A stretch of 64,000 nucleotides of DNA from contig MSXP01000001.1 in NCBI GenBank assembly GCA_002083635.1, positions 248,001-312,000 on the forward strand, written 5' to 3'. Under the pieces are notes generated by a model. That model saw only the letters and a list, made by a program, of their open reading frames with translations. It was not told the DNA's origin and ran no database searches. Each line of letters starts with the position of its first letter. Position 1 is the stretch's first letter. This DNA comes from Proteobacteria bacterium ST_bin12. GTDB lineage: Bacteria; Pseudomonadota; Gammaproteobacteria; Burkholderiales; Methylophilaceae. Below are positions 43,777 through 52,189 of the stretch, one piece after another. The translations under genes and the position numbers were made by a program.

Positions 43777-44397
43777 TTAGTCTTCCACTTGGTTGTTCGA
43801 CCACTCGGTCATGCGCTCTACATAGCGTGCAATTTGGTCGATTTCTAAATTGACTTGGCTACTAGCAGTAAGTTGATTAAACGTTGTGTGTTGTAAGGTG
43901 TGTGGAATAATATTCATGGTAAAGATATTTTTTTCGACACTATTGACTGTTAAGCTAACGCCATTCACGCAAATAGAACCTTTTTTGGCAATATATTTGG
44001 ATAGTGCACGCGGCGCTTCAATTGTGAGTTTCCAGCAATCGCCTAAATCGGTAAATGTGACTACAGTGCCGATACCATCTACATGCCCACTGACCAAGTG
44101 CCCACCCAGCCTGTCGTTTAGGCGTAATGCTTTTTCTAAATTGACTGCCTGCAACTGATTTAAACCAGTGGTGACATTAAGTGTTTCTGTTGAAACATGC
44201 GCTTCAAAATGGGTTTTAATACTATTGGTTTCAATTATTCTCGTCGCTGTTAGGCAAACACCGTTAACAGCAATGCTGTCACCTAACTTCACATCGTCTA
44301 AACCCAAACTTGCAGCATGAATATGTAGCTTAATATCTTCACCAACGGCTGTAATCGCCTCAATGTGGCCTACGGCCTGAATAATTCCTGTAAACAT
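43777..44397 (-). CDS. ribE: Riboflavin synthase, alpha chain
   Basis: 206 residues in two homologous lumazine-binding barrels (1-97 and 98-200), each starting MFTGIIQAVGHIEA or HLVSGHVDGIGTV. It converts two 6,7-dimethyl-8-ribityllumazine molecules to riboflavin. Also named ribC in some species. First gene of a two-gene unit with ribB; no ribD or ribH is present in the window. Confidence 0.95.
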   Translation of the reverse strand: MFTGIIQAVGHIEAITAVGEDIKLHIHAASLGLDDVKLGDSIAVNGVCLTATRIIETNSIKTHFEAHVSTETLNVTTGLNQLQAVNLEKALRLNDRLGGHLVSGHVDGIGTVVTFTDLGDCWKLTIEAPRALSKYIAKKGSICVNGVSLTVNSVEKNIFTMNIIPHTLQHTTFNQLTASSQVNLEIDQIARYVERMTEWSNNQVED

Positions 44398-44519
44398 GTC
44401 AGTATTTTAACAGTTGTGTCGATTAAGCGGTTAAACAGCATGCATTTTAATCGTATAAATTATATTAAAAAAATATACAATTGCAGTTAGCGCGCGATTT
44501 GTAGGCAGTTTTTGGCATC

Positions 44520-44535
44520 TGGTACGTATTTTGCA
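44520..44535 (+). promoter_or_regulatory. Sigma-54 promoter upstream of the PilZ-like gene
   Basis: TGGTACGTATTTTGCA keeps GG and GC ten bases apart and fits the TGGYACR-N4-TTGCW consensus. It ends 54 bases before the ATG at 44589. It links this gene with the sigma-54 pilin promoters at 6029 and 6781. Confidence 0.75.
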
Positions 44536-44588
44536 AAGCTAACAATAAAAGAAATACTACAAATCATTTTTAATGTTAGGTTTGCACA

Positions 44589-46268
44589 ATGTTGTCTGTG
44601 GTTATGCATAAAATTCAAACAGTTTTTCAGCATCAAGAGATGCAGAAAACGCTCGGCTGGATGCATACTTTGCCAGAAATGGCAGAGTTGGATGTATTAA
44701 TTGAAACGAGACAACAGCTAGCTAAAATTGAATTCGACAATATTCATCAGGCTAAACTGCAAATTGACTTAATCCTAGAAATCGACCGAAATACGTACCG
44801 TTATGCTAAGAAAGAAACATATAAGTATCTGACTATATTGAAAATTAATAAAAAATTAGAAGCCAGCATTTATAACGCTACTTATCTATATTATCGTCAA
44901 TTATTTGTTTCTTATACGCAATTTTTAACCTGCTACGAAGCGCAAAATAAAGTGTTCGTTAGTGAAGATAAAATTAATTTAATTTTATGCCGCTTGCTAA
45001 ATGCTGCTTTTGCGATGGCCAAATGGCGTTATTTTGATGACCAACCAGCGCCTGCTGGTATGTGGTCGACTGTGCATAAAGTCATCAGACTCGCCGAAAA
45101 CTTGACAATCATGAACAAAAATTTATTTTTGTATAGCTTCCATCGCAAAGAAACCAGTATTGCCACTATTTTAAAACAGGGCTTTATGATGGACACCTTG
45201 CATAAAGGCAATTACAGCCGCTTGCAAATTCAATTAACAGAACAAGTGCTTAAAGCTTGGGCGACTAATCCGTTAATTTTAAATAAATATAGACAAGACA
45301 AAGTACAGTTTTTTATTAATTTAGAGGATGACAAAGGTCCAGAAAGAATTCGCGCTGTTGAAAAATATGCCGAATATCGCTTTTGGAAAACCACGCGTAT
45401 TGTGGATAAAATTGAAGCGTATTTATGTGCAGTGGATACGCAAAAACCGTTAACAGAATTTGGCCTAGATAAAATTGCACCACCATCTGTGGTGTTGAAA
45501 TTATTCAAAAAGCTGCGTGCAGAATGGTGTGTAGAGGGTTTTGAGCGTCAACGCAGGAAAGAGCCGCGCCTTAAAAATAGTAAATTGCTGAATGTGAGTT
45601 TTGGCTTGCCAGATATTTGCGCACGCCTTGAAAATATGCGCAAAAGTTTAGATTTGGAAGCGTTTAAAGCCCCGCCGTCATTGGATGATGATCAAATTAA
45701 ATTTGATTTGAAATTAGCGCAGCAACGCCGCAATAAGTTTATTCCAAAGCCAACTCAAAGCCATCTTGGTAGTGAAAACTGGTGGATGGTAGATGAAAGT
45801 AGTGGCGGCTTTGCAGTGGATTTAGGCAAAGAAATTAATCATTGGGTAGAGCCAGGTCAGTTAGTTGGTTACACCACGACCGACGATAAAACGACTTTGA
45901 TGATTGCCGAAATTAAAAGCGTACGCAAGCAGGCGAACGGAATGTATCGTGCAGGGCTGGAATTTATTGGTTCTCACGGCGTGTCAATGAAAGTGGCGCA
46001 TAACAATCCAGAAAAAAGTACAGAAGCGCAGTTTGGCTATTTTGTTGAGGATGGCACACTTAACTTTGATGCGCTCAATGCATTTGATGGCATCTTGCTT
46101 AAAAACACTAATCGCCATGCCGGCAAAAATACATTGATTCTACCCAGAAACGAGTACAAGCGCGGCAGTGAATATGTGATTCAAATCAACGGACAGGATA
46201 AACTGGTTCAAGTAGGCGTTTTACAAATGAAGCAACGTGAGTGGGTGGGCGTTGAATTGCCAGCATAA
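44589..46268 (+). CDS. Large PilZ-like protein, probable cyclic-di-GMP effector
   Basis: 559 residues, mostly unrecognised. The first 310 residues are soluble and largely helical. The C-terminal part carries PilZ signatures: RxxxR as R323-KEP-R327, and DxSxxG as D402-ES-SG-G407 within MVDESSGGFAVDLG. The two are about 75 residues apart, against 20-30 in ordinary PilZ domains, so a helical insertion splits the barrel. A further beta-rich tail (445-559) follows. I infer binding of cyclic di-GMP. AGG lies before the ATG. Its sigma-54 promoter suggests a link to pili, flagella or nitrogen control. Confidence 0.6.
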   Translation: MLSVVMHKIQTVFQHQEMQKTLGWMHTLPEMAELDVLIETRQQLAKIEFDNIHQAKLQIDLILEIDRNTYRYAKKETYKYLTILKINKKLEASIYNATYLYYRQLFVSYTQFLTCYEAQNKVFVSEDKINLILCRLLNAAFAMAKWRYFDDQPAPAGMWSTVHKVIRLAENLTIMNKNLFLYSFHRKETSIATILKQGFMMDTLHKGNYSRLQIQLTEQVLKAWATNPLILNKYRQDKVQFFINLEDDKGPERIRAVEKYAEYRFWKTTRIVDKIEAYLCAVDTQKPLTEFGLDKIAPPSVVLKLFKKLRAEWCVEGFERQRRKEPRLKNSKLLNVSFGLPDICARLENMRKSLDLEAFKAPPSLDDDQIKFDLKLAQQRRNKFIPKPTQSHLGSENWWMVDESSGGFAVDLGKEINHWVEPGQLVGYTTTDDKTTLMIAEIKSVRKQANGMYRAGLEFIGSHGVSMKVAHNNPEKSTEAQFGYFVEDGTLNFDALNAFDGILLKNTNRHAGKNTLILPRNEYKRGSEYVIQINGQDKLVQVGVLQMKQREWVGVELPA

Positions 46269-46328
46269 GCACTTGTTATAAATTCGTCCTTATTTAGTGG
46301 TTAAGTAATCAAAATGCCCTTACAAAGT

Positions 46329-46360
46329 AGAATCTTAAGCAGATAAACTGCTAAGATTCT
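46329..46360 (+). other. Hairpin directly upstream of the lolC start codon
   Basis: AGAATCTTAAGCAG pairs with CTGCTAAGATTCT around loop ATAAA, thirteen pairs with one bulge. It ends four bases before the ATG at 46365 and leaves no room for a normal ribosome site. No T-run follows, so it is not a standard terminator. Confidence 0.6.
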
Positions 46361-46364
46361 GCCT

Positions 46365-47645
46365 ATGTCATTTTTCACCAAAATAGTATCAAAACTACCC
46401 TTTGAATTGTTCGTTGGCTTGCGTTACACCAAGGCCAAACGTAAAAATCATTTCATCTCTTTTATTTCATTCACCAGCATGATTGGCATTGGGCTGGGTG
46501 TGGCCGCGCTGATTATTGTGCTTTCTGTGATGAATGGTTTTCAGGCGGAATTGCGCGATCGTATTTTGGGTGTGGCTTCACATTTGGAAATTACGGGCGC
46601 CAATAATCAACTAAGCGATTGGCCTAAATTAGCTGGCGAAGTGAAATCGAATAAAGAAGTCAAAGCCAGCGCGCCCTATGTGATGGCGCAAGGCATGCTG
46701 AGTTTTGGCCAAGGCGTACAAGGCGCAATTGTGCGTGGTGTGCTGCCCAAGCTAGAGAATCAAGTGGCTGATTTAGGCAACCATATGAAAGCGGGCAGCT
46801 TAGATGACTTAAGATCAGGTGAATTTAATATTGTACTGGGTGCTGATTTGGCGCAATTATTAGGTATTGGTATTGGTGAGAAAGTAGTTTTATTAGCCCC
46901 GCAAGGCCAATTTACCCCAACAGGCGTAGTGCCGCGTATTAAGCAATTTAAAGTGGTGGGTTTATTTCAAATTGGCATGTACGAATATGACGCTGGCCTA
47001 GCGCTGATTCATATTGATGACGCCGCCAAGCTGTATCGCATGGGCAATAATGTGTCAGGTTTACGTTTAAAGCTGGATGATTTGTTCGATGCGCCAGCCA
47101 TGTCAGCCAAGCTATCACTTAGCCTGAGTGAATCGGCCAGCGCCTATTTTGTGACCGATTGGACGCAGCAACACGCTAATTTTTTTAAAGCAGTGCAGCT
47201 CGAAAAACGCGTGATGTTTATTATCTTGACTTTAATTGTGGCAGTAGCGGCATTTAATATCGTATCTACTTTAGTGATGGCGGTGACTGATAAGCGCGCC
47301 GACATTGCTATTATGCGCACCTTTGGCGCCAGTCCTGGCAGCATCATGCGTATTTTTATGATTCAAGGTGCGCTGATTGGTGTGATTGGTACTTTAATGG
47401 GCGCGGTGTTTGGTGTGCTGATTGCGCTTAATATTGATACCATCGTGCCCTTGCTAGAGCGTATTTTCCAAGTCCAATTTTTAGCGAAAGATGTGTATTA
47501 CATTAGCGATTTGCCCTCTAAAGTAGAGTGGCCAGATGTGATTACGATTGTGGTGATGTCTTTTGTATTGAGCCTGCTCGCCACGCTTTATCCTAGCTAT
47601 AAAGCCTCAAAAATTAACCCTGCCGAGGCATTAAGATATGAATAA
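46365..47645 (+). CDS. lolC: Lipoprotein-releasing ABC transporter permease
   Basis: 426 residues. With LolD it extracts lipoproteins from the inner membrane. Four membrane segments (about 32-55, 280-305, 325-350, 390-410) flank a large periplasmic domain. The motif PFELFVGLRYTKAKRKNHFISFISFTSMIG is characteristic and ADIAIMRTFGASPGSIMRIF is the coupling region. A single LolC/E-type permease is usual in many betaproteobacteria. No start other than ATG 46365 suits the N-terminus. The stop overlaps lolD by eight bases. Confidence 0.95.
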   Translation: MSFFTKIVSKLPFELFVGLRYTKAKRKNHFISFISFTSMIGIGLGVAALIIVLSVMNGFQAELRDRILGVASHLEITGANNQLSDWPKLAGEVKSNKEVKASAPYVMAQGMLSFGQGVQGAIVRGVLPKLENQVADLGNHMKAGSLDDLRSGEFNIVLGADLAQLLGIGIGEKVVLLAPQGQFTPTGVVPRIKQFKVVGLFQIGMYEYDAGLALIHIDDAAKLYRMGNNVSGLRLKLDDLFDAPAMSAKLSLSLSESASAYFVTDWTQQHANFFKAVQLEKRVMFIILTLIVAVAAFNIVSTLVMAVTDKRADIAIMRTFGASPGSIMRIFMIQGALIGVIGTLMGAVFGVLIALNIDTIVPLLERIFQVQFLAKDVYYISDLPSKVEWPDVITIVVMSFVLSLLATLYPSYKASKINPAEALRYE

Positions 47646-48315
47646 TATTATTCAAAGTAATGCTTTAACTAAAACCTACACAGGCTTAGATGTCGCCGTC
47701 TTAAACGGTATCGACTTAACAGTCAATAAAGGCGAACAAATTGCGATTGTTGGCACTTCGGGTTCAGGCAAAAGCACGCTGTTGCATTTGTTGGGCGGGC
47801 TAGATACGCCGACTAGCGGCTCTGTTAGTTTGTTAAACAAAGATTTAAGTCTATTAAGCGAAACACAAAAAGGCCAATTGCGAAACCAAAGCTTGGGCTT
47901 TGTGTATCAGTTCCATCATTTATTGCCAGAATTTACCGCGATTGAAAATGTGGCGATGCCCTTGTTGATTCGTCGCGTACCAAGTAGTCAAGCCATTGAA
48001 ATGGCGAAAGAAACTTTGCTTAAGGTTGGGTTGGGTCATCGTTTAGAGCATATGCCTGGCGAATTATCTGGTGGTGAGCGCCAACGCGCGGCTTTGGCTA
48101 GAGCCTTAGTCACAAAGCCCGCCTGTATACTGGCAGATGAGCCAACTGGCAATCTAGACCGCGTGACGGCTAATTTGGTATTTGATTTGTTAATTGAAAT
48201 GAATAAAGCAGAAAACACCAGCCTAGTTGTGGTGACGCATGATTTAAGCTTGGCTGCCAAAATGCAAAGGCAATATCGCTTAGTCGATGGCAAATTGCAG
48301 CCGCTGGTTGATTAA
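47638..48315 (+). CDS. lolD: Lipoprotein-releasing ABC transporter ATP-binding protein
   Basis: 225 residues. Walker A GTSGSGKST (near 37), signature LSGGERQRAALARAL and Walker B CILADEPTGNLD with H-loop VVVTHD are complete. It energises LolC. Translationally coupled to lolC by the ATGAATAA overlap. Confidence 0.97.
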   Translation: MNNIIQSNALTKTYTGLDVAVLNGIDLTVNKGEQIAIVGTSGSGKSTLLHLLGGLDTPTSGSVSLLNKDLSLLSETQKGQLRNQSLGFVYQFHHLLPEFTAIENVAMPLLIRRVPSSQAIEMAKETLLKVGLGHRLEHMPGELSGGERQRAALARALVTKPACILADEPTGNLDRVTANLVFDLLIEMNKAENTSLVVVTHDLSLAAKMQRQYRLVDGKLQPLVD

Positions 48316-48372
48316 ATTGTGCGCTAATTAATTCACATCGCCTTTAAAACGCTCAATATTTAAATCAATCAA

Positions 48373-50763
48373 ATGATTATCGCGGCAATTGGCTTTGTAT
48401 TGGGGGCTTGGTTGCTTCAGCAGCAAACGGTGTTGCCCAGTGCTTTGTGTTGGCTGTTTACACTTTTATTGCTACTGTTTATTTACTTCGCAAAATCAAA
48501 GCACTTCAATTTATCTAAATCAAGCAATCACTTACTTCATCATATCTATGTTTTCTTAATCGCTTTTTCAATCGGTTTTTGTTGGGCAGCTATTTTTGCG
48601 CAGATGAGATTAAGCGATGAATTACCCAAAAATTGGCAACAAAAAAGTATTGACATCATAGGTGTTATCGCCACTTTACCCGAGCAAACAGAGCGTGGCG
48701 TGCGCTTCCAATTTGATGTTGAGCAAGTATTAACCAAAGATGAAGGTTTGAATGTACCGCGCCATATCGCATTAACTTTTTACCCCAAAATAAGTGTTAA
48801 GTCTGCTCTGCCATCTAGAAGTAAAACTGATTTTCATGCAGGTCAGCGTTGGCAGTTTGCGGTTAAATTAAAGCGTCCACACGGTACTTATAATCCGCAT
48901 GGCTTTGATTTTGAAGCGTGGGCACTGGCGCAAAATATTAGAGCAACTGGCACAATTTCAAATAAAAGTGGCAACAAAAAACTGCAAAATTTTGTGATTA
49001 AACCTGCTTATCTGGTTGAGTATTGTCGCGAAAAAATAGGGTATGGCATTGCTCAAGCATTGGCTGGCAAGGCTTACGCAGGGGTGATTCGTGCGCTGGT
49101 GGTGGGCGACGATAGTCAAATTAAGGCAGACGATTGGGCAATCTATTTGCGCACAGGCACCAATCATTTGATGAGCATTTCTGGCTTGCATATCACGATG
49201 TTGGCTGGCTTAACATTTGCACTGACTGCTTTTATTTGGCGGCGAATTCCCCGTTTGGTTTTATGGATGCCCACCCGCAAAGCCGCCACGATTGTTGGGC
49301 TAATCATCGCCATTCTGTACGCCTGTCTTGCAGGGCTATCAATACCGACGCAGCGCACTTTATTTATGCTGATGACATTTGCGCTGGCTTTATTGCTGGG
49401 GCGCAATTTGGCAATTTCACGTGCGCTGGCGATTGCGTTAATCGTTGTTGTGCTGATTGACCCTTGGGCGGTGATTGCAGCAGGTTTTTGGTTATCTTTT
49501 TGTGCTGTGGCTTTTATAGCGTATATCACTGTGGGCAGGCTAAAAACGCCGCATTGGTTAAGCGCTGCAATCCATACCCAATGGGCAATTACATTGGGTT
49601 TGTTGCCGATTTTAATTGTGCTGTTTAGTCAAACATCCGTTGTTTCGCCGCTGGCAAATGCCTTTGCTATTCCTGTTATCAGTTTAATTGTGGTGCCATT
49701 GAGCATACTCGGTAGTTTTTTGCCAATGGATATTGTTCTACATGGCGCACATGTGGTATTGCAGTGGTGCATGTTTGGCTTGAATTGGCTGGCCAATCTG
49801 CCTATCGCGGTTTGGCAACAAGCCGCACCGCCAGCTTGGGCAGTGTTAGTAGCGCTGCTTGGTGTTCTTTGGCTATTATTACCGCGCGGTTTTCCGCAAC
49901 GCTGGTTAGGCTTTGTATTATTGCTGCCTTTATTTTTTGTGCCTACAAAAAAACTGGAATCAGGCGCCATGCAAGTGAACATTTTAGATGTGGGGCAGGG
50001 CTTAAGTGTTGTCGTTAAAACCGCAAACCATGTGCTGTTATACGATGCGGGCAGTCGCTACTCTAGCCAAAATGATGCCGGTAGCCGAATTGTGCTGCCC
50101 TATTTACGTGGCGAAGGCATTCAAAAGCTAGATGGTTTTATGATTAGCCATGACGATGCCGACCATAGCGGCGGCGCGGCGTCTGTTCTGGCGCAAATGC
50201 CAATTAGTTGGTTAGCAACCAGTTTCGATATTTCTAACGATTGGCAAGTAAAAAGACACTTGAAATGTGCGGCAGGACAATCTTGGCAGTGGGATAAGGT
50301 GAACTTTCAAGTGTTGCACCCAAGTGAAAGTAGTTATCAACAGCTTGATATTAAAGATAATAATAGAAGTTGTGTATTAAAAATAAGCAGTCAATTTGGC
50401 AGCATTTTACTCACAGGTGATATCGAACAATCAGCAGAGGACGAACTGCTACAAGCCAATGCGTTGATGCATGGTGTTTTGTTCAGTGACGTCATTGTAG
50501 CGCCACATCACGGCAGCAAAACCTCTTCAACCGATGATTTTGTGCAGGCGGTTGGTGCAAAACAGGTAATATTTACTGTAGGCTATTTAAATCGGTTTAA
50601 ACATCCCAAATCAACTATCGAGTCACGCTATATTGAAAGCGGCGCAATCAATTTTCGATCCGATTATCATGGTGCATTGCAGGTTAACTTTACGCAACAT
50701 CAGTCGCCATTTGTAGAATCGTGGCGGCAAAATCACCCCAAATATTGGCACGATAAATACTAA
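48373..50763 (+). CDS. comEC: DNA internalisation competence protein ComEC/Rec2
   Basis: 796 residues. The inner-membrane channel for single-stranded DNA in natural transformation. N-terminal membrane segments (1-60), an OB-like domain (70-200), the Competence domain with HLMSISGLHITMLAGLTFAL and many membrane helices (about 255-530), and a C-terminal metallo-beta-lactamase domain (535-780) with SHDDADHSGGAA, LLTGDIEQSAE and APHHGSKTSS are all present. It lies between lolD and exbB, and fits with the pilus genes elsewhere in the window. Confidence 0.96.
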   Translation: MIIAAIGFVLGAWLLQQQTVLPSALCWLFTLLLLLFIYFAKSKHFNLSKSSNHLLHHIYVFLIAFSIGFCWAAIFAQMRLSDELPKNWQQKSIDIIGVIATLPEQTERGVRFQFDVEQVLTKDEGLNVPRHIALTFYPKISVKSALPSRSKTDFHAGQRWQFAVKLKRPHGTYNPHGFDFEAWALAQNIRATGTISNKSGNKKLQNFVIKPAYLVEYCREKIGYGIAQALAGKAYAGVIRALVVGDDSQIKADDWAIYLRTGTNHLMSISGLHITMLAGLTFALTAFIWRRIPRLVLWMPTRKAATIVGLIIAILYACLAGLSIPTQRTLFMLMTFALALLLGRNLAISRALAIALIVVVLIDPWAVIAAGFWLSFCAVAFIAYITVGRLKTPHWLSAAIHTQWAITLGLLPILIVLFSQTSVVSPLANAFAIPVISLIVVPLSILGSFLPMDIVLHGAHVVLQWCMFGLNWLANLPIAVWQQAAPPAWAVLVALLGVLWLLLPRGFPQRWLGFVLLLPLFFVPTKKLESGAMQVNILDVGQGLSVVVKTANHVLLYDAGSRYSSQNDAGSRIVLPYLRGEGIQKLDGFMISHDDADHSGGAASVLAQMPISWLATSFDISNDWQVKRHLKCAAGQSWQWDKVNFQVLHPSESSYQQLDIKDNNRSCVLKISSQFGSILLTGDIEQSAEDELLQANALMHGVLFSDVIVAPHHGSKTSSTDDFVQAVGAKQVIFTVGYLNRFKHPKSTIESRYIESGAINFRSDYHGALQVNFTQHQSPFVESWRQNHPKYWHDKY

Positions 50764-50865
50764 ATTACGCATGATAAAAGTGTAAGCCCTATCACTTACA
50801 ACTTGCCGAAAACGCCGCTTCAAGCTAAAGTAATAGCAGTTTTTAAAAACATAAGGAGTTTTGCT

Positions 50866-51471
50866 GTGTGGGAAATTATTCTGGCCGCTGGCTGGCCAAT
50901 TTGGCCGTTGATTATCGCTTCAATTATTGCCTTGGCGATTATTGGGGAACGTGCTTGGGCCTTGCGTACCGAAGTGGTTACACCAAGTAATTTATTGCCA
51001 GAAGTGCAGAAATGGTTAAACCAAGGTGGCGTTACTAAAGAAACGCTTACAAAACTCGAAAAACATTCGCTCTTAGGCGAAGTGTTTGCAAGCGCATTGG
51101 CAAATAGCAAAAATTCGCGCGAAATCACCAAAGAAGCGATTGAAGAAACAGGCCGCGCTGTAGCGCACAAATTAGAGCGTTACCTGCCAACTTTAGGCAC
51201 GATTGCCACTGTTTCGCCTTTGCTCGGTTTATTAGGTACTGTGATTGGTATGGTGGAACTATTTGGCTCATTCACCAATAGCGGCCACGATGTTGCCCAG
51301 TTTGCGCGTGGTATTTCAGTTGCACTTTACAACACAGCAGGTGGTATTGTTGTTGCTGTACCTGCCATGATTGCTTATCGTTATTACCGCGCAAAAGTAG
51401 ATGGATTGTTAGTTGATATGGAACAGCAAGCGATTAAGTTGGTAGAGATATTACACGGCGAACGCAAATAG
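50866..51471 (+). CDS. exbB: ExbB/MotA/TolQ-family proton-channel protein
   Basis: 201 residues with three membrane segments (about 8-28, 110-135, 155-180). It energises TonB-dependent or related outer-membrane uptake with ExbD. The start is GTG at 50866, with AAGGAG seven bases upstream, giving MWEIILAAGWPIWPLIIAS; a longer frame from a TTG has no ribosome site. The TLGTIATVSPLLGLLGTVIGM segment is characteristic. exbD follows after 166 bases. Confidence 0.93.
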   Translation: MWEIILAAGWPIWPLIIASIIALAIIGERAWALRTEVVTPSNLLPEVQKWLNQGGVTKETLTKLEKHSLLGEVFASALANSKNSREITKEAIEETGRAVAHKLERYLPTLGTIATVSPLLGLLGTVIGMVELFGSFTNSGHDVAQFARGISVALYNTAGGIVVAVPAMIAYRYYRAKVDGLLVDMEQQAIKLVEILHGERK

Positions 51472-51476
51472 TTTTC

Positions 51477-51602
51477 ATGAGTTCGTCTGAAATCGCTCTA
51501 AAACGGCGTTATTCGTTTTCCGTGCTAATCGTATTGTCTGTAAAAAATATCTTGTATTCGCCTGATTATAAACAAATACAAGAGCAAAAAATTCAAGCTT
51601 AA
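51477..51602 (+). CDS. Possible 41-codon small gene between exbB and exbD
   Basis: An ATG-started frame of 41 residues beginning MSSSEIALKRRYSFSVLIVL and ending EQKIQA, just six bases after the exbB stop. It has a basic stretch followed by a short hydrophobic segment. There is no clear ribosome site apart from the coupling distance, and no recognised relative. It may be non-coding spacer. Confidence 0.2.
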   Translation: MSSSEIALKRRYSFSVLIVLSVKNILYSPDYKQIQEQKIQA

Positions 51603-51637
51603 AAATGGGTTAAGTAGTTGGTAGTAAAAGGAAAAAT

Positions 51638-52060
51638 ATGAATTTTCAACGCGGTAAAAGGCACGAAGAGCTAGAGATGAATCTAGTGCCATTGATTGAT
51701 GTGCTATTGGTGATTATTATTTTCTTGGTAGTGAGTGCGACTTTTTCGCGTACCAGTGAGCTGCAAATTAATCTACCAACAGCAGAGGCGAGCAGCCCGC
51801 AAGATAAGCCACTGATTATTACAGTAGAAGTTGATGCGACTGGTCGTTATGTTGTGAATGGTAATGCAGTTGATAATGGCACCATTAACGATATTTCTAA
51901 CGCGCTGACTAAAGCCGTTGGCAATGGCAAAGAGCCAACAATTGTGATTAATGCTGATGCAAAAGCGACACATCAATCTGTTGTGAATGTAATGGAAGCA
52001 TCAAGGTTAGCCAACTACACGCATATTACTTTTGCCACACAAGTAGGTGCTGGTACTTAA
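51638..52060 (+). CDS. exbD: ExbD/TolR-family biopolymer transport protein
   Basis: 140 residues with one membrane segment (18-38) that holds the essential Asp in NLVPLIDVLLVIIIFLVVSATF, then a periplasmic domain (45-140). AAAAGGAAA lies before the ATG. It works with exbB. The window has no tonB, so the energised receptor system is unknown. Confidence 0.94.
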   Translation: MNFQRGKRHEELEMNLVPLIDVLLVIIIFLVVSATFSRTSELQINLPTAEASSPQDKPLIITVEVDATGRYVVNGNAVDNGTINDISNALTKAVGNGKEPTIVINADAKATHQSVVNVMEASRLANYTHITFATQVGAGT

Positions 52061-52189
52061 AAAATAAATGTCGGCAAAAAATATTCGTGACCGACACTTT
52101 ATTGTATTCAGCCAATTTAGTATTTGAATTTTCATTTATTTAAGTGATTACATCATCATTTTTTTACACCTAGTCGACTGATGCGTTAA

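Noticed and set aside
50803..50865. Upstream extension of exbB from a TTG
   Set aside because: The GTG at 50866 has AAGGAG seven bases before it and gives the normal ExbB N-terminus; the extension has no ribosome site and overlaps the comEC spacer.
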